From NCBI RefSeq assembly GCF_011392115.1, contig NZ_JAAJBT010000002.1:434001-498000 (forward strand): a DNA stretch of 64,000 bases, in the 5' to 3' direction. This DNA is from Flavobacterium difficile (GTDB taxonomy: Bacteria; Bacteroidota; Bacteroidia; Flavobacteriales; Flavobacteriaceae). The notes under the pieces are model-generated. The model saw nothing but the letters and a program-made list of their open reading frames with translations. It did not search any database and was not told where the DNA came from. A program made the position numbers and the translations under genes. The stretch's first letter is position 1, and the number at the start of each line of letters is the position of its first letter. Below are positions 8,595-16,126 of the stretch, piece after piece.

Positions 8595-10016
8595 ATGTCA
8601 AATATAGAAGACGATAGTTTCCGAGATTCCATCGGAACCATAAACGAAAAAGGAAAAAGAAAATTCATTTTTCCTAAAAAACCTCAGGGTAAGTTTTATG
8701 AAAGAAGAAAATTACTGAGTTATGTGCTATTACTTCTTTTGCTATCAAGTCCGTTTATAAAAATTAACGGCAATCAGTTCTTATTATTTAATGTTTTAGA
8801 TCGAAGATTTAATATTTTCGGAATGCCCTTTTGGCCACAAGATTTTTATTTAGTGGTGGTTTTAATGATAACGGGTGTGGTAGGTTTAACTTTATTCACT
8901 GTAGCATTTGGTCGTGTTTTTTGTGGCTGGTTTTGTCCTCAAACTATTTTTATGGAAATGGTTTTCAGACGAATTGAATACTGGATAGATGGCGATAGAG
9001 GTGCGCAAATCAAATTAGAAAACCAAGAATGGAATGCAGAAAAAATTAGAAAACGTGTCTTAAAATGGACGTTTTTTTTAATCATTTCATTTGTCATAGC
9101 GAATGTGTTTTTAGCTTATTTGGTTGGAAGTGATACACTAGAAGCGATGATTGTTGAAGGACCTTTAAGTCATGTAAAAACCTTAATTGTACTTTCTATT
9201 TTTACCGGTATTTTCTATTTCGTTTTTACCTGGTTTAGAGAACAAGTTTGCATCATCGCTTGTCCTTACGGAAGATTGCAAGGCGTACTTTTAGATAACA
9301 AATCGATTGTGGTGGCCTATGATTATGTTCGTGGTGAGAATGAAAACGGTAGAGCTAAAATTAAAAAAAATGAAGACCGACAAGCTTTAAAATTAGGCGA
9401 TTGTATCGATTGCCATCAATGTGTAAATGTTTGTCCGACCGGAATTGATATTCGTCACGGTACGCAATTAGAATGTACGAACTGCACGGCTTGTATGGAC
9501 GAATGCGATGTAATGATGGAAAAAGTGAACTTACCAAAAGGTTTAATTCGCTACGCAAGTGAAGTGGAAATTACCAAAAAAGAAAAGTTCCAACTCACCA
9601 CTAGAATGAAAGGATATATTGCGGTTTTAGTCATTTTAACCACAGTTATGGTTTCTATGATATTATTACGAACTGAAGTCGACACCAAAATATTACGTTT
9701 ATCAGGTCAGTTGTATGAAGAAAAAGGAAAAAATATTAGTAATGTGTACACGTATCGAATCATTAATAAAACGAACGATAATTTAAAAAACATCACGTTT
9801 AAGTTAATCAATCCGAAGGAAGGAAAGTTAAAATTGGTAGGAAATCCTATCCTTCACGTAGAAAAAGCAAGCGCCGCAACGGGAACTTTATTTGTTGAAA
9901 TTCCAGGTGTTTTATTAGAAACTGACAATACAAAAATAAATATAGAAGTGCATCAAGGTGATAAAGTGATTCAAACCATTTCTACAAATTTCCTTGGTCC
10001 AAGAACATTTAATTAA
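8595..10016 (+). CDS. ccoG: cbb3 oxidase assembly/maturation ferredoxin-like protein CcoG (FixG/RdxA)
   Basis: A 473-residue membrane iron-sulfur protein. It has several membrane helices, conserved cysteine motifs FCGWFCPQT and CIIACPYGRLQG in the NapH-like part, then two 4Fe-4S motifs (CIDCHQCVNVCP and CTNCTACMDEC, about 274-300), a further membrane helix, and the C-terminal Ig-like FixG domain. CcoG is reported to reduce Cu(II) during copper delivery to cbb3 oxidase. The frame could start at a GTG three bases earlier, but the ATG at 8595 is preferred. It follows ccoP after a hairpin and precedes ccoH. Confidence 0.93.
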   Translation: MSNIEDDSFRDSIGTINEKGKRKFIFPKKPQGKFYERRKLLSYVLLLLLLSSPFIKINGNQFLLFNVLDRRFNIFGMPFWPQDFYLVVVLMITGVVGLTLFTVAFGRVFCGWFCPQTIFMEMVFRRIEYWIDGDRGAQIKLENQEWNAEKIRKRVLKWTFFLIISFVIANVFLAYLVGSDTLEAMIVEGPLSHVKTLIVLSIFTGIFYFVFTWFREQVCIIACPYGRLQGVLLDNKSIVVAYDYVRGENENGRAKIKKNEDRQALKLGDCIDCHQCVNVCPTGIDIRHGTQLECTNCTACMDECDVMMEKVNLPKGLIRYASEVEITKKEKFQLTTRMKGYIAVLVILTTVMVSMILLRTEVDTKILRLSGQLYEEKGKNISNVYTYRIINKTNDNLKNITFKLINPKEGKLKLVGNPILHVEKASAATGTLFVEIPGVLLETDNTKINIEVHQGDKVIQTISTNFLGPRTFN

Positions 10017-10118
10017 AATAAAAAAATCATGAAATCGCTAACTAAAGTTTTTTGCTTAAGCAAATTCCAAATGATAAGCGATAACATTTTTGACCACTAA
10101 CAAATAAAATTTACAAAA

Positions 10119-10565
10119 ATGAAAATCAATTGGGGAACAGGTGTAGTCATTGGCTTTGGAAGTTTTATGACTTTTATACTATTTTTTGTGTTTTTAGTAC
10201 AATCGAACTCGAAATACGATAACGAATTAGTGGCAGACGATTACTACAAACAAGAAAGTAACGTGCAACGTGATATTGAAAGTCAAACCCTTTCCAACGC
10301 ATTGAAAACAAAATTAAAAATTGAAAAAACAGCAGAAGGCATACAAATTATTTTTCCTGCAGCTATCGATTATAAAAACATAAATGGAACTATTTCCCTA
10401 TACAGACCGTCAAACCAAAAGTTGGATTTTGAAACGAAAATTTCTTTGTCAAGTCCAATAATGCTCATACCTAAACATAAATTGATTGGCGGTCTATGGG
10501 AAATATCTATAAATTGGAAAGTAGAGGAGCTGACATATCTAAACAAAGAAACAGTCTATTTTTGA
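10119..10565 (+). CDS. ccoH: FixH/CcoH family oxidase assembly protein
   Basis: A 148-residue protein with one N-terminal membrane helix (about 7-27) and a periplasmic beta-rich domain. The segment VADDYYKQE just after the helix and the later GGLWEISINW stretch are typical of FixH. Family members help assemble cbb3 oxidase together with CcoG and CcoI. It lies 102 bases after ccoG; the gap holds no convincing gene. GATTTAC heptamers begin at its stop codon. Confidence 0.88.
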   Translation: MKINWGTGVVIGFGSFMTFILFFVFLVQSNSKYDNELVADDYYKQESNVQRDIESQTLSNALKTKLKIEKTAEGIQIIFPAAIDYKNINGTISLYRPSNQKLDFETKISLSSPIMLIPKHKLIGGLWEISINWKVEELTYLNKETVYF

Positions 10566-10655
10566 TTTACGATTTACGATTTGGAATTTGATTTCATAAC
10601 GTTTTTGACAAACTAAGTTAGTCATATAGAAACACTTTTACTTTTTACTTAACCA

Positions 10656-11357
10656 ATGCTTTATTCTGCGCTTCTTTTCGGATTTATTAGTAGTTTGCAC
10701 TGCGTGGGCATGTGTGGACCAATTGCAATGATGATTCCAGTGGATAATAACAATCCTATGAAAAAATGGTTGCAAATTAGTACCTATCAAATGGGTCGAG
10801 TAACGGCTTACACTTCATTAGGTGTACTATTCGGATTTTTGGGAGCAGGATTTTTCTTAGCTGGATTGCAACAACAATTATCAATAGTAGTCGGCGTTTT
10901 GATGATAGTAATTGCCATAGTTCCTGAAAAAAAATTAGCACAATACAATTTCTCTAAACCCATTTATAAAATCATTTCGAGGGTTAAAACCCAATTAGGA
11001 CTCCAATTTAAAAAGAAAAGTTATAAGTCCTTATTTCTAATTGGTTTGTTTAATGGGTATTTGCCTTGCGGAATGGTGTATGTGGCGCTATTCGGAGCCA
11101 TGGCCATGAATAACGTTTTTTTAGGAAGCTTGTACATGACGCTATTCGGATTAGGTACTATTCCACTTATGATGGTTTTGGTGAATTTCTTAAAAACCAC
11201 ACAGTTTTCATTTTATTCTCAATTTCAAAAAGTAATTCCAATACTGATTATTTGTATAGGTATTCTATTTGTTCTAAGAGGTTTCGGTTTAAATATTCCT
11301 TATATTTCTCCAAGTGTCATGAATTTACATATTCAATCGGAAGCGAATTGCCATTAG
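10656..11357 (+). CDS. DsbD-like/TauE-SafE-type membrane protein, probable metal handling
   Basis: A 233-residue protein with about six membrane helices. Cysteine motifs LHCVGMCGP near the N-terminus and GYLPCGMVYVAL in the middle sit in equivalent helices of two repeats, the pattern of the cytochrome-biogenesis/DsbD transmembrane family often named sulfite exporter TauE/SafE. Homologues commonly close cbb3 oxidase clusters in Bacteroidota, so a role in copper or thiol delivery to the oxidase is likely, but the exact substrate is not known. It is 90 bases downstream of ccoH and probably in the same transcription unit. Confidence 0.8.
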   Translation: MLYSALLFGFISSLHCVGMCGPIAMMIPVDNNNPMKKWLQISTYQMGRVTAYTSLGVLFGFLGAGFFLAGLQQQLSIVVGVLMIVIAIVPEKKLAQYNFSKPIYKIISRVKTQLGLQFKKKSYKSLFLIGLFNGYLPCGMVYVALFGAMAMNNVFLGSLYMTLFGLGTIPLMMVLVNFLKTTQFSFYSQFQKVIPILIICIGILFVLRGFGLNIPYISPSVMNLHIQSEANCH

Positions 11358-11364
11358 TTATTGC

Positions 11365-11700
11365 TCGCAAAGTTTTTTTCTTGCCACAAAGGCGCAAAGG
11401 CGTAAAGTCTTTTTTGCACGCAGATTGAAAAGATTAAAAGGTTTTTGGATAGCGTAGAGTTTGTCATTCCGACTTCGGAGGAATCTCATAATCATCTTCC
11501 ATAATCTTACCCTCAAACTTGTCATCCTGAAAGGATCTCAGGCAAAGTCGCAAAGTTTATAATTTTTAAGATTTTCTATTTCCAAAAATTCGAAAATTCG
11601 TGGCTAACAAATACCATTTAGTTTGTCTCCCGAAGTTCCGGGACTCAAGCAAACCACTTCTGCAATGTTTAACCACATTGTCCTTTTCGTAAATCGTAAA
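11365..11700. repeat. Gene-free stretch built from dispersed repeat fragments
   Basis: The 358 bases between the DsbD-like gene and hemN hold no ORF. They contain fragments that recur elsewhere in the window: a TTGCCACAAAGGCGCAAAGG block, a TTTGTCATTCCGACTTCGG block, GAAAATTCGTGGCTAA (also near 13300 and 15275), a CTCCCGAAGTTCCGGGA hairpin and a few CGTAAAT heptamers. It resembles decayed interspersed intergenic repeats. Confidence 0.7.
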
Positions 11701-11716
11701 TTCCAAATCCCAAATA

Positions 11717-13078
11717 TCATATCGTCATAGAAAACAATTCCGTTTGTGGTGCGACTTTTTTCAATCTTAAATCGAAAGCCATGCAAATATTTCTTACGTA
11801 AGCTTTTCCTAAATCGGTAACCGTTAGTTTTTTATCTTGAATGACTAATAAACCATCTTGTTGCATTTCGTAAAGACTATCTAAAACCTCGTATATTTCT
11901 GGAAAAAATTGGCTTTCATTTTCCCAAGAAGTTTCAAAATGACACATTAAATTTAGGATATGTTGTCGGATAATTAAATCTTCATTTGTTAAATGATGCC
12001 CTCTGAAAACCGGTAATGTATTTGCATTAATTTTTATATAATACGCATCTAAAGACTTCTCGTTCTGAGCAAAACTGTTCCAGCTATCGCTAATTGATGA
12101 TACGCCTAAACCTATCATTACATCCGTTTTGGAGGCGGTGTAGCCCATAAAATTACGATGTAAGGTTTTGTTTGTAAAGGCCAAATACATTTCATCTGAA
12201 GGTAACGCGAAATGATCCATGCCAATTTCTACATAGCCAATTTCAAGTAACATTTTCTTACCTAATTCGTACAATTGTCGTTTGGCCTCGCTTTGCGGAA
12301 TGTCTTCGTCGTTAAAGCCACGTTGTCCGTTTCCTTTTAACCACGGCACATGCGCATAACTGTAAAATGAAATTCTATCTGGTAATAAAGATTTGGTTTT
12401 CAGAATAGTATCTTCCACATTTTCTAAAGTCTGGAAAGGCAAGCCGTAAATTAAATCGTGCCCAATGGAAGTATAACCAATTTCTTTTGCCAATAATGTC
12501 ACTTTCGAAACATTATGAAACGATTGCATTCTGTGAATGGCTTCTTGCACTTTCGGACTATAATCTTGCACACCAAAACTTACTCTTCTAAATCCTAAAT
12601 CGTATAAAGTTTGTAAATGTTCTTTGGTAGTATTGTTCGGATGTCCTTCAAAACTGAAGATGTAATTTGTGGCTTTATTAGCCGTTTCAAAAATCCCATG
12701 AATCAGAAGCGTTAAATTCTCGACTGAAAAGAAAGTTGGCGTGCCTCCACCTAAATGAATCTCTTTAATATTTGGTTTTCTTGAAAACAAATTACAATAC
12801 ATGCGCCATTCTTTAATTACTGCTTGAATGTAGGGCAATTCGACTTCATGACGTTTAGTAATTCGTTTGTTACAGCCACAAAACGTGCATAAACTTTCAC
12901 AAAAAGGCAAATGAATGTACAAACTGATGCCATCGGTTTGATTGCTAATTTTAAATGTTTCTTTTACATCATGTATCCATTGTTGCTCTGTGAATTTTTC
13001 TTCATCCCAAAACGGAACCGTAGGATAACTGGTATATCTCGGACCAGGAACATTGTATTTTTGAATTAATGAGATCAT
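11717..13078 (-). CDS. hemN: Oxygen-independent coproporphyrinogen III oxidase HemN
   Basis: A 453-residue radical SAM enzyme that decarboxylates coproporphyrinogen III to protoporphyrinogen IX without oxygen, supplying haem under low oxygen. The N-terminal GPRYTSYPT motif is specific for true HemN as opposed to HemW. The 4Fe-4S site is CxxxCxxC (Cys60, Cys64, Cys67) followed by GC, then the GGGTPTF SAM-binding motif. Length matches the family. It has an FNR-type promoter, so it is likely induced together with the cbb3 oxidase, whose haem it would help to supply. Confidence 0.95.
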   Translation of the reverse strand: MISLIQKYNVPGPRYTSYPTVPFWDEEKFTEQQWIHDVKETFKISNQTDGISLYIHLPFCESLCTFCGCNKRITKRHEVELPYIQAVIKEWRMYCNLFSRKPNIKEIHLGGGTPTFFSVENLTLLIHGIFETANKATNYIFSFEGHPNNTTKEHLQTLYDLGFRRVSFGVQDYSPKVQEAIHRMQSFHNVSKVTLLAKEIGYTSIGHDLIYGLPFQTLENVEDTILKTKSLLPDRISFYSYAHVPWLKGNGQRGFNDEDIPQSEAKRQLYELGKKMLLEIGYVEIGMDHFALPSDEMYLAFTNKTLHRNFMGYTASKTDVMIGLGVSSISDSWNSFAQNEKSLDAYYIKINANTLPVFRGHHLTNEDLIIRQHILNLMCHFETSWENESQFFPEIYEVLDSLYEMQQDGLLVIQDKKLTVTDLGKAYVRNICMAFDLRLKKVAPQTELFSMTI

Positions 13079-13125
13079 AACTTCAGAATTTACTCCAAAA
13101 TTAGGAGGTTTGATAAAATTAAAGT

Positions 13126-13139
13126 ATGATAATTGTCAT
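13126..13139. promoter_or_regulatory. FNR-type operator (hemN promoter)
   Basis: ATGATAATTGTCAT, a near-palindrome centred at 13132.5. On the minus strand the -7 element TAATTTTG (13103-13096) ends exactly 36.5 bases from that centre, as for ccoI and ccoS. The predicted start is near 13090, 12 bases before the ATG. Confidence 0.72.
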
Positions 13140-13330
13140 GTGTATTTTTTTACCACGAAGACACAAAGTAACGAAGTTTTTTTTGCGCGCAGATGGGAAG
13201 GATGGAAAGGATTTTGGATTGCGTACAGTTTGTTATCTCGAAAGTATCTCACCCTAAGCATAAAATCTTTAAGTTTTTTTAATCCGATAAATTCGAAAAT
13301 TCGTGGCTAAAAATAATACTACAGATTGTC
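13140..13330. repeat. Dispersed repeat block upstream of hemN
   Basis: A composite of fragments shared with 11.4-11.6 kb and 14.3-15.3 kb: a CCACGAAGACACAAAG block, a CAGATGGGAAGGAT block, a GGATTGCGTACAGTTTGT block and GAAAATTCGTGGCTAA. With the hemN promoter at its right it fills the 326-base gap to the phosphorylase gene. No gene is seen. Confidence 0.7.
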
Positions 13331-13404
13331 CTACTATCCCGAAACATCGGGATTATTTCAGTATCTCACTTAAATACTAAAGCCTACATTGTAAATTCCA
13401 AATA

Positions 13405-14217
13405 TCAATACAAACGAATCAATTCTTTAATTAACAACCTTACGTTAGGTTCTGCCATTTTAGCTGCTTTTAAAACCTCTTCATGCGTAACGGTTTCTAT
13501 ATTTTCTTCATTTCCCATATCGGTAATGACTGAAATTCCGAAAGTTTCCATATCCATGTGTCTGGCTACAATCACTTCTGGAACCGTGCTCATTCCAACA
13601 CAATCACCGCCAATATTTTTAATCATTTTATATTCGGAAAGTGTCTCATAAGTTGGACCTTGAAGTGCAACATAAACTCCTTCATGGACTTCCACCTTAT
13701 AGTTTGTCGCGATTTCTTTAACTTTTGCAATCATATGAGGGCTGTAAGGTTCGCTCATGTTTACAAATCGTGGCCCTAATCTTTCATCATTTGCACCTCT
13801 TAAAGGATGTTCGGGCATCATGTTGATGTGATTGGTAAGCAATACAATTGAACCCACTTTATACTTTGAATTCACACCGCCCGAAGCGTTGGACACAATT
13901 AATTTCGATACCCCTAACGCCTTCATTACCCGAATAGGAAAAGTGACTTCTTTCATGTTGTAACCTTCGTAATAATGAAAACGCCCTTGCATGGCCACAA
14001 TTTTTTTGGTTCCAATGGTACCAAACAAAAGCGCCCCTCTATGTCCAGCAACTGTAGCAACAGGAAAATTAGGAATTGCAGCGTAGGGTAGTGTGAATTT
14101 TATTTTAATGTCTTCCGAAAAATTACCTAATCCAGAACCTAAAACCACTCCATATTCTGGAGTGAAGTTAGTTTGCTCTTTTATAAAATCGCAGGTTTCT
14201 AATATTTGATTGATCAT
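13405..14217 (-). CDS. Purine-nucleoside phosphorylase (trimeric PNP type)
   Basis: A 270-residue PNP/MTAP-family enzyme that splits purine nucleosides with phosphate for salvage. Motifs: the phosphate-binding GSGLGNF (28-33), AGHRG (58-61), QGRFHYYEGY (78-86), SNASGG, the base-site glutamate in GPTYE (Glu191) and GMST (Met209). At the position where most 6-oxopurine PNPs have Asn (Asn243 in the human enzyme), this protein has Asp233 (ISVITDMG), which may broaden or shift base preference. Length is usual for the family. Its promoter carries an FNR-type site, an unexpected regulatory link for a salvage enzyme. Confidence 0.93.
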   Translation of the reverse strand: MINQILETCDFIKEQTNFTPEYGVVLGSGLGNFSEDIKIKFTLPYAAIPNFPVATVAGHRGALLFGTIGTKKIVAMQGRFHYYEGYNMKEVTFPIRVMKALGVSKLIVSNASGGVNSKYKVGSIVLLTNHINMMPEHPLRGANDERLGPRFVNMSEPYSPHMIAKVKEIATNYKVEVHEGVYVALQGPTYETLSEYKMIKNIGGDCVGMSTVPEVIVARHMDMETFGISVITDMGNEENIETVTHEEVLKAAKMAEPNVRLLIKELIRLY

Positions 14218-14269
14218 AATTGTGTTTTTTTATGTTATTCAAATATACGAAGAGTAGGGCAGTTAAATG

Positions 14270-14283
14270 CTGATAATTGTCAT
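14270..14283. promoter_or_regulatory. FNR-type operator (phosphorylase promoter)
   Basis: CTGATAATTGTCAT, one base off the pattern seen at hemN, centred at 14276.5. The minus-strand -7 element TATATTTG (14247-14240) lies 36.5 bases from the centre, the same geometry as the other three sites. Part of the surrounding sequence resembles that at hemN, so shared ancestry of the two promoter blocks is possible. Confidence 0.6.
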
Positions 14284-14462
14284 GTGCATTTTTATTTGCC
14301 ACGAAGACACGAAGTTTTTTGCCACGAAGACACAAAGTCACGAAGTTTTTTTTTGCACACAGATGGAAAGGATGAAAAGAATTTTTTTTGCCACAAAGAC
14401 ACAAAGTCACGAAGTTTTTTGCATGCAGATGGAAAGGAATAAAAGGATTTTGGATTGCATAC
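14284..14462. repeat. Triplicated CACGAAGACACAAAG repeat block
   Basis: Three imperfect copies of a unit that reads GCCACGAAGACACAAAGTC, then a T-rich run, then a CAGATGGAAAGGAT segment. The same unit occurs once upstream of hemN and, diverged, near 11.38 kb. ORFs that span it on both strands are repeat artefacts. Confidence 0.75.
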
Positions 14463-15545
14463 AGTTTGTCTCCCGATGCTTCGGGACTCAAGCCAACTAC
14501 TTCCACAATCTTACCCTCATTTTTGTCATACTGAACTCGTTTCAGTACCTCACGCCAAGCCTAAATCGTACTTCTAACTTCTAACTTCTAGTTTCTAACT
14601 TCGTACTTCTAACTTCAAAACACATAGGCACATAAGTTGGATTGAGGGTAAAGACGCTTTGCTCCAAATAGAACACATAAGTTTGCTTATAGTTTTTCTC
14701 CCGATGCTTCGGGACTCAAACCAACTTCTTCCACAAACTTACCCTCATTTTTGTCATACTGAACTCGTTTCAGTACCTCACGCCAAGCCTAAATCGTACT
14801 TCTAACTTCTAACTTCTAACTTCGTACTTCAAAACACATAGACACATAAGTTTGCTTACAGTTTGTCTCCCGATGCTTCAAGACTCAAGCCAACTACTTC
14901 CACAATCTTACCCTAATTTTGTCATACTGAACTCGTTTCAGTACCTCACGCCAAGCCTAAATCGTACTTCTAATTTCAAGTTTCTAACTTCTAGTTTCGT
15001 ACTTCGTTCTTCTAGTTTCGTACTTCGTTCTTCTAACTTCGTACTTCAAAACACATAGACACATAAGTTGGATTGAGGGTAAAGACGCTTCGCTCTAAAT
15101 AGTGTACATAAGTTTGTTTATAGTTTGTCTCCCGATGCTTCGGGACTCAAGCCAACTACTTCCACAATCTTACCCTCAATCTTGTCATCCTGTCCTGAAA
15201 CTACGGAACTCACTCAAAACAGCAAAGTCGCCAAGCATAAAATCTTCAAGATTTTAAATCCGATAAATCCGAAAATTCGTGGCTAACCATTACCATTTAG
15301 TTTTTCTCCCGAAGCTTCGGGACTCAAGCTAACTACTTTCACAATCTTACCCTCATTTTTGTCATACTGTCTAGAAAATTCGGGATCGTTTCAATACCTC
15401 ACGCCAAGTCTAAATCGTACTTCTAACTTCTAACTTCTAGTTTCTAGTTTCGTACTTCCAACTTCCAACTTCTAACTTCGTACTTCAAAACACATAGACT
15501 CATAAGTTGGATTGTAGGGAAAAGCGCTCTGCTTTGCCTTGTGCA
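14463..15545. repeat. Degenerate tandem array, units of about 170-260 bp
   Basis: Five copies of a unit opening with a hairpin-forming CTCCCGATGCTTCGGGACT block (near 14468, 14697, 14867, 15127 and 15306), followed by ATCTTACCCTCA, TTTGTCATACTGAACTCG, then variable runs of CGTACTT/CTAACTT heptamers and an AACACATAGACACATAAG block. Unit length varies mainly because the heptamer runs differ. The whole 1.1 kb is non-coding and lies between the phosphorylase and the defence island. Confidence 0.8.
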
Positions 15546-15616
15546 TTTAAGTTGTATCGGCGGTTTTTTTTAATTTTTATTGTCCTCATTTTTAATTTTT
15601 TTTACAAATTTTTAAA

Positions 15617-15647
15617 ACCGTAAACATTTGTACGGAAAACCGTAAAA
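15617..15647 (+). promoter_or_regulatory. LytTR-type direct-repeat site upstream of the MazG operon
   Basis: Two half-sites, ACCGTAAAC (15617) and ACCGTAAAA (15639), are 22 bases apart. A -7-like TATATTTATA begins 28 bases after the start of the second half-site (15667). The same half-sites, spacing and offset occur upstream of the membrane hydrolase and of the LytTR gene itself. Half-site and spacing fit known LytTR-family sites (9-base half-sites about 21-22 bases apart). Binding by the LytTR protein in this window is inferred. Confidence 0.7.
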
Positions 15648-15700
15648 TTGTAAACGACACTTTGCATATATTTATAGCCAACCAAAAACCAAATAAAACT

Positions 15701-15747
15701 ACCTACAACCAACAACCCAAAAACAGGTAGAACTACCTATTGTAGGT
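15701..15747. promoter_or_regulatory. Nested inverted repeats in the leader of the MazG operon
   Basis: An outer perfect pair ACCTACAA (15701-15708) / TTGTAGGT (15740-15747) encloses an inner pair AGGTA (15725-15729) / TACCT (15734-15738). It lies between the predicted transcription start (about 15680) and the first ATG (15788), so it may act as an operator or as an RNA structure. Confidence 0.5.
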
Positions 15748-15787
15748 AAGGTTTTAAATTGGTAAGTTTGGGGAAATATTTAGTAAT

Positions 15788-16126
15788 ATGGATAAGTATA
15801 ATGAAGTTATAAAAGCATTGACGAAGTTTAGAGATGATAGAGATTGGAAACAGTTTCATGATTCAAAAAATTTGGCATTAGCTATTTCTATTGAGTCAGC
15901 AGAATTAAATGAAGTATTCTTATGGAAGAATGGTGAAGATGCAGAGAATGTGAAAACAGAAAAAATAAAAGAAGAGTTAGCAGATATACTTTCATTTTCT
16001 TTTTTATTAGCTGAAAAACATGGCTTAGATATATTTGACATCGTTTTAGAAAAAATTAAAATAAACGCAGAGAAATACCCAGTTTATAAAGCAAAAGGAA
16101 CTGCAAAAAAGTATGATGAACTATGA
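15788..16126 (+). CDS. MazG-like nucleotide pyrophosphohydrolase
   Basis: A 112-residue all-alpha NTP pyrophosphohydrolase of the MazG/dCTPase type. The metal-binding pattern is visible: ESAELNE (the ExxE motif) and EELADIL (the ExxD motif) on consecutive helices, and KYP near the end. Such enzymes cleave (d)NTPs to monophosphates and pyrophosphate; short stand-alone versions often act on dCTP or modified nucleotides. The gene overlaps the next by four bases (ATGA), so the two are translationally coupled. Combined with a downstream dCTP deaminase, a nucleotide-based antiviral role is the most likely reading, by inference from context. Confidence 0.85.
   Translation: MDKYNEVIKALTKFRDDRDWKQFHDSKNLALAISIESAELNEVFLWKNGEDAENVKTEKIKEELADILSFSFLLAEKHGLDIFDIVLEKIKINAEKYPVYKAKGTAKKYDEL

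Noticed and set aside
10030..10101. 23-codon ORF between ccoG and ccoH
   Set aside because: Short, no hydrophobic pattern and no context support beyond position.
14168..15058. Overlapping ORFs of 68-112 codons on both strands
   Set aside because: They are translations of interspersed repeats and heptamer runs and show no start context or protein-like composition.
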